DNA of 64,000 nucleotides from Candidatus Omnitrophota bacterium (GCA_003598175.1 QZKN01000029.1:34179-98178); one strand, 5' to 3'; shown: positions 54,043 to 63,967, counted from the first letter of the stretch. Program-made: numbers and translations. Notes: generated from the letters alone by a model not told the origin.

Positions 54043-54063
54043 ATAAATGCAAAGGAGAAGGGA

Positions 54064-55128
54064 ATGGATAAACAAATCAAATGGGGAATCTTGTTTATCA
54101 TTGCCGGAATCATGATGTACGCCTGTTCGAATAAGCAACCGGAGCCTGTGAGCAAAGCCGTCGATGAGAGAACCATTCAACTGCAGGAAGAACTCGCCGA
54201 TAAAGGTTGGATCAGCTACAGCGCCCGCAGTGAAAACGGAACCTGGGATATCTATCTCATTCGCCCGGACGGCTCACAAAAGCGCAATCTCACCAACTCC
54301 CCCGATTTCGAAGAAGCCGCGCCGCATTTTTCCCCCGACGGCGCAAAAATCCTTTATCGCCGCATCGACAAAGGAACCACCATTCATCACGATCTGTACG
54401 GTTTTCAAGGCCGGCTGATCATTGCCGACGCCGATGGCGCAAATCCAATCGCGTTCGGCGAAAACGATGAATATCCCTGGGCGTCATGGTCGCCCGATGG
54501 CGCGCACATTTCCTGCCTGACGAAAAAAGAAATTCAAATCATCGATCTGGAAAGCAAAGAGGTCGTGAGAACGCTTCCACGCCAGGGCGTCTATCAGCAA
54601 CTCTTCTGGTCCGCGGATGGACAATGGTTCACCGGAACCGGAAATGTGGGCGGAATGCAGTGGTGCGTGGTGCGCATGAACGCCGAAACCGGCGAAGTGA
54701 ATCCGGTACACAAATTCCAAAGCTGCACGCCGGATTGGTTCGCGGATTCGGTCCATATCATTTTTTCCACCCGCCCTCCTCATCAGTCGCCAACCAATGA
54801 GTATGGTTGGACGCAATTGTGGCTGGCCGACGGCGACGGGCAACATCCACGATTGATTTACGGTGAAGATGGTTTTCACATCTACGGCGGCGAAGTCTCG
54901 CCCGACGGCAAATACGTTCTCTTTACCAAATGCCCCAAGGACGGCGGCGGTTCGGAAGAATCCGGCGCGCCGATGTGCGTCATGCGCCTCGAAGACGCCC
55001 CCACCATCGGCGGAGAATGCGCCGATTTACGAAATGTCCACCCGGATACCAAAGACGGGCCGGTCCTGGAACTCCTCCCCGGCTGGGAACCCTGCTGGAC
55101 CTATGCGGAAATCGATCGGAGTCAATAA
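54064..55128 (+). CDS. TolB/WD40-like beta-propeller lipoprotein
   Basis: 354 residues. Lipoprotein signal ending GIMMYACSNKQPEP, then repeated propeller blades: DIYLIRPDGSQKRNLTN, APHFSPDGAKILYRR, WASWSPDGAHISCLTKKE, FWSADGQWFTGTG, GGEVSPDGKYVLFTK. The SPDG motif repeats are typical of TolB-like domains, which bind other proteins or saccharides in the periplasm. Function here unknown. AAAGGAGAAGGG precedes the ATG. Confidence 0.8.
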   Translation: MDKQIKWGILFIIAGIMMYACSNKQPEPVSKAVDERTIQLQEELADKGWISYSARSENGTWDIYLIRPDGSQKRNLTNSPDFEEAAPHFSPDGAKILYRRIDKGTTIHHDLYGFQGRLIIADADGANPIAFGENDEYPWASWSPDGAHISCLTKKEIQIIDLESKEVVRTLPRQGVYQQLFWSADGQWFTGTGNVGGMQWCVVRMNAETGEVNPVHKFQSCTPDWFADSVHIIFSTRPPHQSPTNEYGWTQLWLADGDGQHPRLIYGEDGFHIYGGEVSPDGKYVLFTKCPKDGGGSEESGAPMCVMRLEDAPTIGGECADLRNVHPDTKDGPVLELLPGWEPCWTYAEIDRSQ

Positions 55129-55152
55129 TTTTAAAAAATGAAATCATATAAA

Positions 55153-55183
55153 ACGGAGCGCGGACATCCTGTCCGCGTAAGAA
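55153..55183. repeat. GGAGCGCGGACATCCTGTCCGCG hairpin repeat
   Basis: CGCGGACA pairs with TGTCCGCG around CC. A related hairpin (GAGCGCGGGCGTCTTGCCCGC) is at 60991-61020. It lies between the propeller lipoprotein and the next gene. Confidence 0.6.
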
Positions 55184-55259
55184 CTTACTGAAATAGTAGT
55201 GAACGGCAAAAGCAATACCGTTTTGCCCTTGATGAAAACGCCGAAAGGGAATCAAAAGT

Positions 55260-55727
55260 ATGAACCTACCCGAATATCGATTCATTCTATTTCTGCTGAT
55301 CTGCATCGTTGGCTTATCCTGTGCATCGAAACCGGATTCCGGCGAAGATGCGCAGGTCACGACGATGGGCAATTTCGAAGTCACCGCCCAACTGGAAGAA
55401 ATCAAAGGCGACCTGATCGACGATCCCCTGTACGATTATGCCTTCGTTTTCAAATATAAGGTCCTCGAAACGCATCGCGGAAACCTGGACACGGAAACGA
55501 TTTATGTCGGACATTACAATCCCCTCAAACCGCGAGAGACGGTCGCGGATGTGCGTTCAGGAAAAATCGGCGGCAACCTGAAAAAATTTCGCGTCGGAGA
55601 CGTCCACCGCATGGCGATGGATGTTCCCATCGACGAACAGTTCATGGGCGGCATCGTCAATCGCTATTTCGAGGAAAACGTCAGCCCCATTTATTGGGCG
55701 GTATGGACCAATCGCGTCATTCGATAA
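55260..55727 (+). CDS. Small lipoprotein of unknown function
   Basis: 155 residues with a lipoprotein signal (LLICIVGLSCASKPDSG, lipid on the cysteine). The body is strand-rich and unrecognised. It lies 6 bases before an MBOAT gene, so it could act with the polysaccharide acylation pair. Confidence 0.6.
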   Translation: MNLPEYRFILFLLICIVGLSCASKPDSGEDAQVTTMGNFEVTAQLEEIKGDLIDDPLYDYAFVFKYKVLETHRGNLDTETIYVGHYNPLKPRETVADVRSGKIGGNLKKFRVGDVHRMAMDVPIDEQFMGGIVNRYFEENVSPIYWAVWTNRVIR

Positions 55728-55733
55728 ACAACA

Positions 55734-57134
55734 ATGGTATTCACATCGCATATATTCATCTTTTATTTCCTTCCGTTTGTTTTATTGGTTTACTATGGAT
55801 TGCCGGCCGGGCGCAATCTGTTTCTGCTGATTGCCAGCTACGCCTTTTACGGTTGGTGGAATCCCTGGTTCGTGTTTTTAATGCTGTTGGCGACGACCGT
55901 CAATTACATTTGTGGCGGAATCATCGCCCGTTCGGCGGACGACGAACGGCGACGCTACGCCGCCTTGGTGGTTTCGGTGGCGGTCAGCCTCAGTATGCTG
56001 GGATTTTTTAAATACTTCATGTTTTTTCAGGATAACCTGAATCATCTGTTGGCGCTGTTCGGCGCGGATTCCCTTTCCATTCTGCAGGTCACGCTTCCCA
56101 TCGGCATATCATTCTATATATTTCAAAGTATTAGCTACACCGTCGATGTGTATCGCGGCGAGTCGCCGCCGGTGCGCAATTTTTTCGATTTTGCCTGCTT
56201 TGTCGCCCTGTTTCCGCAATTGATCGCCGGCCCCATCGTTCGCTACAACACCATCGCCGATCAGCTTGTCAACCGCACACACACGCTGGAAAAATTCACC
56301 TCGGGTGTGGCCTTATTCATCGTCGGCTTCGCCAAAAAATTGTTTTTGGCGAATATGATCGGCCAGGCCGCCGACGCCGTCTTCAACGCGGAAACGCGCG
56401 GAACCATGGACGCCTGGTTTGGCGTAACCGCCTACGCCTTTCAAATCTACTTCGACTTTTCCGCCTATTCGGACATGGCCATCGGCCTGGGGCGCATGTT
56501 AGGTTTTGAGTTTCCTCGTAATTTTAACGCCCCCTACCTCGCCGACAGCATCACTGAATTCTGGCGGCGCTGGCACATCTCGCTGTCCACCTTCCTGCGC
56601 GATTATCTCTACATCCCGCTGGGCGGCAACCGCATCGGCGTCCATCGCACCTACGTCAATCTCACCATCGTCATGCTGCTCGGCGGTTTGTGGCACGGCG
56701 CCAGCTGGGTGTTCGTCATTTGGGGCGGGTATCACGGCCTGCTGCTCGCTTACGAACGCTGGCGCGGGAAAGACAGCGTCTATGCGCGGCTCCCGCGTCC
56801 GGTGCGTGTTTTCATCACGTTTGTATTGGTGCTGTTTTCATGGGTGCTGTTCCGCTGTGTGACGCTGGATAACGCCGTGCAGTTTTTCCAGGCCATGTTC
56901 GGATTTTCCGGCGCGCAGGGCGGCGCGACTCTGCTCGGCGCGGAAATCTACACGCAAGGCAACTTCCTCATGATGATTCTCTGCGCGGCCTTGGCGTTCC
57001 AGCCGCTGCAGGCGTTTGATTGGGTGAAACAAATCACGTGGCCGAAGGTGATGGCGCTGATCGTTCTGTTTTGCTTCTCCCTCATGGCGTTGTTTGCGCA
57101 ATCGTTCAATCCATTCTTATATTTCCAATTTTAG
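55734..57134 (+). CDS. MBOAT O-acyltransferase, AlgI/PatA-like
   Basis: 466 residues with about 11 membrane segments. AlgI-like signatures are clear: FFKYFMFFQDNLNHLL, LPIGISFYIFQSISYTVDVY, PQLIAGPIVRYN, YSDMAIGLGRMLGF, FWRRWHISLSTFLRDYLYIP, and GGLWHGASWVFVIWG with the histidine needed for catalysis. Such proteins move acyl groups across the membrane to acetylate alginate, peptidoglycan or other glycans. A periplasmic AlgJ-like protein follows. Confidence 0.93.
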   Translation: MVFTSHIFIFYFLPFVLLVYYGLPAGRNLFLLIASYAFYGWWNPWFVFLMLLATTVNYICGGIIARSADDERRRYAALVVSVAVSLSMLGFFKYFMFFQDNLNHLLALFGADSLSILQVTLPIGISFYIFQSISYTVDVYRGESPPVRNFFDFACFVALFPQLIAGPIVRYNTIADQLVNRTHTLEKFTSGVALFIVGFAKKLFLANMIGQAADAVFNAETRGTMDAWFGVTAYAFQIYFDFSAYSDMAIGLGRMLGFEFPRNFNAPYLADSITEFWRRWHISLSTFLRDYLYIPLGGNRIGVHRTYVNLTIVMLLGGLWHGASWVFVIWGGYHGLLLAYERWRGKDSVYARLPRPVRVFITFVLVLFSWVLFRCVTLDNAVQFFQAMFGFSGAQGGATLLGAEIYTQGNFLMMILCAALAFQPLQAFDWVKQITWPKVMALIVLFCFSLMALFAQSFNPFLYFQF

Positions 57135-57144
57135 GAGAAATGCA

Positions 57145-58287
57145 TTGGTCGCGGAACGAAAAAAAGAATTGGTTTTGATCGCATCGTTTTTAATAATCAT
57201 CTACGGCGTCGGGTTGACGCAGGCGCTGATGGAACAATGCGCGGGAGAAACGCCGTTCGTTCTCACATTATTCATGCAACAACCAACGTCCCAAAACCTT
57301 CGCTCGTTTGAAAGCGAACTCGAAAAAAGCAGCTGGTTTTCCCAACAATTACAACCCGCGATGCGTTTTTTGCAATTTGTCGTGTTAAAGGAAACCGGCG
57401 AAAAAGCCTTACGTGGCCGTGATAATTGGTTTTTCTACCGTCCCGGCGTGCAATATTTGATCGAGCCATGGCCGGCGCGAAATGGGGGATTGCAAAGCGA
57501 TGAGAATCCCGTAACCGCCATTCGTTCCTTTCGCGATCAGTTGCAAACGCGAGGCATTCAATTGCTGGTCCTGATCGCGCCGGGAAAGGCCAGCGTCTAT
57601 CCCGATAAACTCACGTCGCGCGCGGCAAAACCGGAAACGCCGGTATATGCCCACACGCGGCATGTGATGAATGAATTGAAGAAAAACGGCGTGAACATGA
57701 TCGATCTTTTTACGCTCTTTTCCCAAAACCGTCAAGAAAATGCGCACAACGATGCGGGATTCTATCTCGCGCAGGACACGCACTGGTCGCCGGCGGGAAT
57801 GCGGTTGGCGGCGGAACGGGTGGCGCATATCCTTCTCGCGGAAAAATGGGTGGAGAAGGGAAGCATTGAGTACGATTGGAAACCGATTCCCTTAACGCGA
57901 TTCGGAGACGTTTTGCGGATGATGAATATCCCCTTGACGGATCGCTTCTACCAACCGGAAGAACTGCACTGCGCACAAGTCGTCCGTAACGACAATGGCG
58001 AACGCTACGCCGACGATCCCCATTCCCCGGTGTTGGTGTTGGGCGACAGTTTCCTACGCATCTACGAACGCGACGAACCGCTCTCCGGCGGCTTTGTCGC
58101 CCATCTGGCCCGCGAATTGCACTTCCCGCTCGCCTCCATCATCAGCGACGGCGGCGCATCCACGCTGGTGCGGCAGGAACTCAGCCGCCGGCCGTCGCTC
58201 CTGGAAAATAAAAAAGTCGTGATTTGGGAATTTGTCGAACGTGACATCCGCTTCGGCGTAGAAGGCTGGCAAAACGTTGAATTATAA
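57145..58287 (+). CDS. AlgJ/AlgX-like SGNH-fold acetyltransferase partner
   Basis: 380 residues with an N-terminal anchor (LVLIASFLIIIYGVGLTQA). It shows GRDNWFFYRPGVQYLIEPW, DTHWSPAGMRLAAERVAH (Asp-His pair) and LVLGDSFLRIYERD (serine), which match the catalytic triad of the AlgJ/AlgX family. Together with the upstream MBOAT protein it would acetylate an exported glycan. The start is taken as TTG at 57145, because AGGAG lies seven bases before it and no in-frame ATG is nearby, which makes the start uncertain. Confidence 0.85.
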   Translation: MVAERKKELVLIASFLIIIYGVGLTQALMEQCAGETPFVLTLFMQQPTSQNLRSFESELEKSSWFSQQLQPAMRFLQFVVLKETGEKALRGRDNWFFYRPGVQYLIEPWPARNGGLQSDENPVTAIRSFRDQLQTRGIQLLVLIAPGKASVYPDKLTSRAAKPETPVYAHTRHVMNELKKNGVNMIDLFTLFSQNRQENAHNDAGFYLAQDTHWSPAGMRLAAERVAHILLAEKWVEKGSIEYDWKPIPLTRFGDVLRMMNIPLTDRFYQPEELHCAQVVRNDNGERYADDPHSPVLVLGDSFLRIYERDEPLSGGFVAHLARELHFPLASIISDGGASTLVRQELSRRPSLLENKKVVIWEFVERDIRFGVEGWQNVEL

Positions 58288-58288
58288 A

Positions 58289-58600
58289 ATGAAACCTGCG
58301 AACGGAGCCAGTTATGAGCCCTATGTGATCAATGGCATGCGCATCTGGTTTGACGGCGTACGCACAATCGGCGATTGGTTCAATGAAAATCACGGCGATT
58401 GCCTGCCGAAAAAACAGGCAAGATTCACCGTACAGGATATGACGCTCCCGCTTTGCCCGCAGGAAATGAGGGCGTGGTATCCCAATCCAACCAATACCAT
58501 CGACGTTCGCGAAAGTTACAACGCCGACGACGTCTGGATGGGACCCTATCAAGGCGCGGATCTACACGGCGGTTTGGATATCAAATGGAGTCTATTGTGA
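58289..58600 (+). pseudogene. Truncated M23-like peptidase gene
   Basis: 103 residues, ending with GPYQGADLHGGLDIKWSLL. The string HGGLDI is the start of the M23 zinc motif (HxGxD), seen normally in the middle of the domain; here the frame ends 5 residues later, so the catalytic part is missing. It begins 2 bases after the AlgJ-like gene. The later part of the sequence, to 58820, encodes a PIN-type toxin-antitoxin pair on the other strand. Loss by recombination or insertion of the pair is likely. Confidence 0.5.
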
Positions 58601-58631
58601 TGGTAGGAACGACAGATTTTAGAACCGTTTT

Positions 58632-58820
58632 TCATGACTGTTTGACCATTCGTACCATCGTTTTGTTCGCTGGTTTTTTCGGTTCCAGTTTTACTACCGT
58701 ATGTCCGCATATTTTTTGATGAACCATGAAATCTTCACAAATAGCATCGATATTATAATTGAATTTTTGGGCATGGGCATCGCGGAATCTGCGTATTTCT
58801 TCTACAATAACATCTTTCAT
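58632..58820 (-). CDS. Probable antitoxin of a PIN toxin pair
   Basis: 62 residues (MKDVIVEEIRRFRDAHAQKF, then NYNIDAICEDFMVHQK). Small proteins with the pattern EEIRxxRDxHAxxFNYDxDAIxxD occur beside PIN-domain genes as the antitoxin partner. The start overlaps the stop of the PIN gene in ATGA, so here the toxin gene comes first. Confidence 0.7.
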   Translation of the reverse strand: MKDVIVEEIRRFRDAHAQKFNYNIDAICEDFMVHQKICGHTVVKLEPKKPANKTMVRMVKQS

Positions 58821-59293
58821 GTCTCATCTCCTAATAATTCATTCGGCGAGCATATCTCCGGACATGCAAAACCCTCGTTTTCTATAACCTGCCTGACCAT
58901 CATGCGAGTAAACGGATTATTGATATGTTTATAGTTCCAAGTGACAATCACATCAATACCATGCTTTGCCGCTACGGCGATGTGCAATGCGTCTTCAGGA
59001 TATTCTTTTGCAATTGATTTGCCATTCAAAAGGGCTTTCACCAAAGCTTTGACTTCGTCATCAATCTCAAGAACCGGAAAATTTGCCAAAGCATCCAGAC
59101 GTTTGCGCGCTTGACATGCATCTCCTTGTGACGCTTCCTGAATCACAACATCAGAAATATAAACATCAAAATCGCCAAGAAGATCCCAAAAATCAATTGT
59201 GGATACCTGATGTCCAGCTATTATAATGTTTTTTGAAGGCTTTGACACATAATAGCTAACCACGCTGGTCTCAATATAAATCCTTCGCTTCAT
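58817..59293 (-). CDS. PIN-domain ribonuclease toxin
   Basis: 158 residues with the PIN acidic residues: RRIYIETSVVSYYVS (Glu in place of the usual first Asp), VISDVVIQEASQGD, YPEDALHIAVAAKHGIDVIV and TWNYKHINNP. These metal-dependent RNases act on tRNA or rRNA in VapC-type pairs. The use of IETS in place of the common DTS is typical of this subfamily. Confidence 0.82.
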   Translation of the reverse strand: MKRRIYIETSVVSYYVSKPSKNIIIAGHQVSTIDFWDLLGDFDVYISDVVIQEASQGDACQARKRLDALANFPVLEIDDEVKALVKALLNGKSIAKEYPEDALHIAVAAKHGIDVIVTWNYKHINNPFTRMMVRQVIENEGFACPEICSPNELLGDET

Positions 59294-59366
59294 CTTTTAC
59301 TACCCTTTTCTCAGGGAAAGGTGTCTAAAAAGATCTTGGTACAGAGGATTTTGTCTGTTTGGCGCA

Positions 59367-60755
59367 TCATCGCGCTCCAATCATCTTTTCCGGCCGCACA
59401 ATCCTGTCAAATTCCTCTTCCGTCAAAAATCCCAACGCCAGCGCCGCTTCCTTCAGCGTCAGATTCTCATGATGCGCCTTCTTCGCAATGGCCGCCGCCT
59501 TGTCATACCCGATATGCGTATTGAGCGCCGTGACCAGCATTAACGAACCGTACAGATTGCTTTTGATGTTCTCCACATTCGCTTCGATGCCGATGGCGCA
59601 ATGGTCGTTGAAACTTTCGCAGGCGTCCGCCAGCAAACGAATGGATTGCAGCAGATTATAGATCATCACCGGCTTGAACACGTTGAGCTGAAAATTCCCC
59701 AGCGCCCCCGCGAATCCGATGGCGGCGTCGTTGCCCATCACCTGCACCGCGACCTGCGTCATCGCCTCGCATTGCGTCGGATTCACTTTGCCCGGCATGA
59801 TGCTCGATCCCGGTTCGTTTTCGGGGATGAGCAGTTCGCCGATTCCGCAGCGCGGACCCGACGCATAAAGACGAATGTCGTTCGAAATTTTAAAAAGGGA
59901 TGCGGCCAGAGTTTTCAACGCGCCGCTGACTTCAACGACGGCGTCATGGCTGGAAAGCTGCTCAAATTTATTCGCCGCGGTCACGAAGGGAATACCGGTC
60001 AGCGCCGCGATTTTCTCCGCCACGTTTGAAGCGAATCCCGGCGGCGTATTGATGCCGGTGCCGACGGCGGTTCCGCCGAGCGCCAATTCGTAAAGCGAAG
60101 GCAGCGTGTTCTCGATGCGTTGGATGCCGTGCCGGAGCTGGGCGGTGTAACCGGAAAATTCCTGCCCCAGCGTCAACGGCGTGGCGTCCATCAAATGCGT
60201 GCGCCCGATTTTGATGATGTCCCGGAATTTTCGAGTTTTTTCCTCAAAAGTGTTCATCAGCTTGGTCGCCATGGGGATCAGGCGGCGATGGATTTCCATT
60301 GCCGCGGCGATGTGCATGGCCGCCGGAAACGTATCGTTGGACGACTGCGATTTGTTCACGTCGTCGTTGGGATGAATGGGTTTCTTGCTGCCGAGCTCGC
60401 CGCCGGCGATTTCAATCGCGCGATTGGCGATCACTTCGTTCGCGTTCATATTCGTCTGCGTGCCGCTGCCGGTCTGCCAGACGACGAGCGGAAAATGCTC
60501 GTCCAGTTTGCCTTCGATCACTTCGTCCGCCGCCTGCGCGATCAGGTCTTTTTTCTCGACCGGCAACACGCCCAATTCGCAGTTGGTCAGCGCGCAGGCT
60601 TTTTTGAGGATGCCGAACGCCTGGATCAATTCGCGTGGAAACCGTTCCTGACCAATTTTGAAATTCATCAGAGAACGAGCGGCCTGCGCCCCATAGTACG
60701 CCGTTTTGGGAACCTGCATTTCCCCCATCGTGTCTTTTTCGATTCGGTAGTCCAT
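59367..60755 (-). CDS. fumC: Class II fumarate hydratase (FumC)
   Basis: Interconverts fumarate and malate in the citric acid cycle. 462 residues, full length. It shows the fumarase/aspartase pattern: [74 protein letters not shown] and the signature [15 protein letters not shown]. This is the iron-independent class. GGGAGAAAAACAAC precedes the ATG. Confidence 0.96.
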   Translation of the reverse strand: MDYRIEKDTMGEMQVPKTAYYGAQAARSLMNFKIGQERFPRELIQAFGILKKACALTNCELGVLPVEKKDLIAQAADEVIEGKLDEHFPLVVWQTGSGTQTNMNANEVIANRAIEIAGGELGSKKPIHPNDDVNKSQSSNDTFPAAMHIAAAMEIHRRLIPMATKLMNTFEEKTRKFRDIIKIGRTHLMDATPLTLGQEFSGYTAQLRHGIQRIENTLPSLYELALGGTAVGTGINTPPGFASNVAEKIAALTGIPFVTAANKFEQLSSHDAVVEVSGALKTLAASLFKISNDIRLYASGPRCGIGELLIPENEPGSSIMPGKVNPTQCEAMTQVAVQVMGNDAAIGFAGALGNFQLNVFKPVMIYNLLQSIRLLADACESFNDHCAIGIEANVENIKSNLYGSLMLVTALNTHIGYDKAAAIAKKAHHENLTLKEAALALGFLTEEEFDRIVRPEKMIGAR

Positions 60756-61074
60756 GTTGTTTTTCTCCCATGCGTTTTCAGAATGAAAATCCGTTCACCA
60801 TTGCCCGTTTGAAAATACAATTAACCCGCCATTACATTATCAAACATTCACAAAAGGGAAAAGGGGACAACCAACGCTTCAGCTTTAATCCACGGCGGGC
60901 CTTTGAGAGAAGGACGGCTGATTCTATTATGAACAGAGGAACGAAAAGGACTCCCATCCGTGGAACAAGGAATAACGCTACGCAAAAAACAGGAGCGCGG
61001 GCGTCTTGCCCGCATGAGAGGATACACGTTGCAACCGGATGAAATCACAACCACTCGATACAATCGTTTTGCTC
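60756..61074. other. Divergent intergenic region with a hairpin repeat
   Basis: About 320 bases between fumC and the GH2-like gene. Contains the repeat at 60991-61020; otherwise AT-rich with no clear promoters. Confidence 0.45.
60991..61020. repeat. GAGCGCGGGCGTCTTGCCCGC hairpin repeat
   Basis: GCGGGC pairs with GCCCGC around GTCTT. Related to the hairpin at 55153-55183 and placed just before the GH2-like gene. Confidence 0.65.
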
Positions 61075-63453
61075 ATGAAAGCATTTTTTTCTTTAATCGT
61101 AGTGCTGAATCCGGCATGGTATGCTGTCGGAGCGGATGAATCGCCCGCCCGCATCGATAATGTTTTGCTGATAACGGAAGCAAGCATGGATGGATCGTCC
61201 GCGACGCTGATACTCCTGATTTCCCTGACCGGCGTGAATCCGGAATCGGATACAAACGATCTCGCCCTGGATGTCGCTCTGAAAGATCCACAAGGCCGGC
61301 AAACAGCGCAGGTGGAAATCGAATATTTGAAAAGACAAGGTAATCACGCGATCGCGGAAATGTCGTTGCCGGTGCAGGCGCCGCTGTTGTGGAATGCGGA
61401 AACGCCCCATCTCTACTCCCTGCTCCTCGAACTGCGACGAGGCGATAAATCCCTCGACACGATCGTGAAAAAAATAGGATTACGACAAATAACGATTCGC
61501 GACGGCGTACTGTTGTTGGATGCGCGACCGATCCGATTGCGCGGCGTTTGTTATGACGAATTTGATCCGACAATGGATGATGCGGTGCGCCTCAATCTTT
61601 GGAAACGGGATCTCGATCTCATGCAACGCGCCCATATCAACGCCATTCGCGTTCCGGATGGCCTTCCGGCCCCCGGATTTCTCGCATTGTGCGACCAGAT
61701 GGGTCTGTATGTCATCTGCAATGAACCGTTTTCCCGCGATGCGCTTGTTCCCGATCATCCCTCGATTTCCGCGTCGTATGCGGATTACCAAAATCACCCC
61801 TCGGTGATCGTTTGGAGCGTGGGAAATACCAGTCACGACGCGGATTCCATTCGTGAAATCACGCAAATGGTAAAAGAAAAGGATCCATCCCGACCCCTCC
61901 TCTCTCCCGGCCTTGCGCAACGTGAGTTGCCGGATCCCATCGATATCCTCGCGCCCTCGTTTCCCACTCTGGAACAGCTGCGGCAAATTTCCCGCAGGGG
62001 ACGCCCCGTGATCATCTGCGATCACACCGATGCGCTGGAATCATCGTTCGAAGGATTGGCGGATGTATGGGATAGCGTACGGCGAAACAAAACCATCGCC
62101 GGCGGGATGATCTGGCGTTTCGCGGATCGGAATGCGGTGCCGAACGGGGAAGGCTTGGATGGCATCGTCGACGCGGATCGTGCGCCGCAAACCGATTATT
62201 GGCAAACGCGCCGCGTCTATTCCCCCATTCGCATCGAGGAAACGGAACGGAAGATCAAGGCGGGAAGAAATATCGTCGAATTGACGTTGCATAACGACTA
62301 CGATTTCACCAACCTGCGCGACGTCCCTTGCCGCTGGCTGCTTCGCCAAAACAAAACCGCCATCGATCAAGGCGTTATTCGATTTGATCTCGATCCACAT
62401 AAAACAATGAAAATGGCGGTGACGCTGGATATCCCCGATGATTTGTCGGACAACGAATATACTCTTCTGGTTCAATTCCACGATGCGATGCAGCAATCCC
62501 TGTACGAACAGGTGGTGCGGTTGAGGCCCGATCACTGGGAAAAATCCTTTATCATGCGTTTGCGGGATCGGAAGCGCGATCCCGATTGGAATGTGCTGGC
62601 AAATAACGAAGAAATTCAAATCAAACACCGGGATTTTGTATTTCGAACCGAAACCTGGAGCAATGCGTGGTTTATGATGACCAACGATCGTCACGTCCGA
62701 TTGATCGTCGGCGGTCCCTATCTCCGCCTGGGTCGCGAACCGACGTCGGCGGAGCGCTTTCATTACCAAAACGGCGTGGAATCGCTCCTGCCGCAATCGA
62801 TGACCCTGAAAAAATGGATTGTCGATAAACGCCGCGTCGATCAACAAAAATCGAACGTGGAAATTGAAACGCTCCTCCACGCCCGCGATGCGGATTCCTC
62901 GATTGTCGAGACCAACGTGCCGCAAAAAATGTATCCGGCGCAAATCGATCTGCTGATTTCTCCCTTCGGTTTTTGCGATGTTCGGTTTACGCTGCTGCCG
63001 CAAAAGCGGGAAGAATATTTTCTCGAAACCGGCCTCTCGTTTCTCGTTTCACCGGCATTAAATCATATTTCCTGGCTGGGAAACGGTCCCTATCCGACTT
63101 ATCCCGGCAAAGAAATGCTCTCGCAGCGAGGGATTTTTCGGTTTTCACCCGTCGATCGGCTGATCCCGGGCAATCGCAGCGGCGTCGATCTCGTCGCCCT
63201 CACCGATGACCGCGGCTATGGACTCGGCCTCATGCTGATCAATGGCAACGTCGCCTTCGAACCGACGCAGGAGGGTATGCTGGTCAGCGTCAATTCCGCC
63301 GTCGCCGGCCTGGGCGCTCGCTATCATCGCACCCGCCACCCTCTCCTCGCGACGCGCATGTCCGCATCCGAACGCACGACGGTTTTTCGCCTGATTCCGC
63401 TCATCAAAGGCCGATACCCAACCCTGTTTGAGACGATCTTTTTTTCGCATTGA
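61075..63453 (+). CDS. Secreted GH2-fold protein lacking the catalytic acids
   Basis: 792 residues with a Sec signal (MKAFFSLIVVLNPAWYAVGA). After a short N-terminal strand domain there is the GH2 immunoglobulin-like and barrel order: LWNAETPHLYSLLLELRRGD, GLRQITIRDGVLLLDARPIR, RAHINAIRVPDGLPAPGFL, and NHPSVIVWSVGNTSHDADS. In active GH2 enzymes the last motif reads GNES with the acid/base Glu; here it is GNTS (Thr252). The nucleophile region reads IICDHTDAL where CEY is expected (Asp316). Both catalytic residues are therefore changed. It may bind rather than cut galactosides. The normal N-terminal sugar-binding domain is also short or absent. No ribosome site helps to fix the start. Confidence 0.7.
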   Translation: MKAFFSLIVVLNPAWYAVGADESPARIDNVLLITEASMDGSSATLILLISLTGVNPESDTNDLALDVALKDPQGRQTAQVEIEYLKRQGNHAIAEMSLPVQAPLLWNAETPHLYSLLLELRRGDKSLDTIVKKIGLRQITIRDGVLLLDARPIRLRGVCYDEFDPTMDDAVRLNLWKRDLDLMQRAHINAIRVPDGLPAPGFLALCDQMGLYVICNEPFSRDALVPDHPSISASYADYQNHPSVIVWSVGNTSHDADSIREITQMVKEKDPSRPLLSPGLAQRELPDPIDILAPSFPTLEQLRQISRRGRPVIICDHTDALESSFEGLADVWDSVRRNKTIAGGMIWRFADRNAVPNGEGLDGIVDADRAPQTDYWQTRRVYSPIRIEETERKIKAGRNIVELTLHNDYDFTNLRDVPCRWLLRQNKTAIDQGVIRFDLDPHKTMKMAVTLDIPDDLSDNEYTLLVQFHDAMQQSLYEQVVRLRPDHWEKSFIMRLRDRKRDPDWNVLANNEEIQIKHRDFVFRTETWSNAWFMMTNDRHVRLIVGGPYLRLGREPTSAERFHYQNGVESLLPQSMTLKKWIVDKRRVDQQKSNVEIETLLHARDADSSIVETNVPQKMYPAQIDLLISPFGFCDVRFTLLPQKREEYFLETGLSFLVSPALNHISWLGNGPYPTYPGKEMLSQRGIFRFSPVDRLIPGNRSGVDLVALTDDRGYGLGLMLINGNVAFEPTQEGMLVSVNSAVAGLGARYHRTRHPLLATRMSASERTTVFRLIPLIKGRYPTLFETIFFSH

Positions 63454-63589
63454 ACGGATAAGCGTAAACGCAGGATTCGCCTGAAACGGCGTCACTGGCA
63501 ATCCATACTATGTTACGATCTATCCAAAATAGAACAAATGTATTATACTGATGGTTCATTCATTACGCAAAAAAAAGGAGTGCGAATTC

Positions 63590-63958
63590 ATGCCCGAAAT
63601 CAAACGTGTCAACGCGGTTTTCATCTACGTCGTCGATATGCCGCTCATGAGGCAATTTTACGAAAAAACTCTCGGTTTGGGAACGCCGATCGTCGAAACG
63701 GACATGTGGGTCGAATACGAAATGGAGGGCGCCAATCTCGCGCTGCATCAAGGCGATGAAAAAGTCTTGTCCAAAGCGAATCCAACCTACAATACCGTGA
63801 AATTCAGTCTCGAAACAGACGATATCGCTCAGTTCTGCAGCGAATTGATGGCTAAGGGAGTCATGTTTACGTTCGAACCACGCAAGGATTTTGGCTCCAT
63901 GTTGGCCGAGTTCAAAGATCCGGAATCAAATTTGATTCGCCTGATTCAATTTATATGA
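63590..63958 (+). CDS. VOC-family (glyoxalase/dioxygenase fold) protein
   Basis: 122 residues, one vicinal-oxygen-chelate domain: VNAVFIYVVDMPLMRQFYEK, GLGTPIVETDMWVEYEMEG, NLALHQGDEK and a final SMLAEFKDPESNLIRLIQ. The His and Glu metal positions are partly present (LALHQG, LAEFKDPE), so it may be a metalloenzyme or a binding protein. AAAAGGAGTGCGAATTC precedes the ATG. Confidence 0.85.
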   Translation: MPEIKRVNAVFIYVVDMPLMRQFYEKTLGLGTPIVETDMWVEYEMEGANLALHQGDEKVLSKANPTYNTVKFSLETDDIAQFCSELMAKGVMFTFEPRKDFGSMLAEFKDPESNLIRLIQFI

Positions 63959-63967
63959 AAATTCCTG

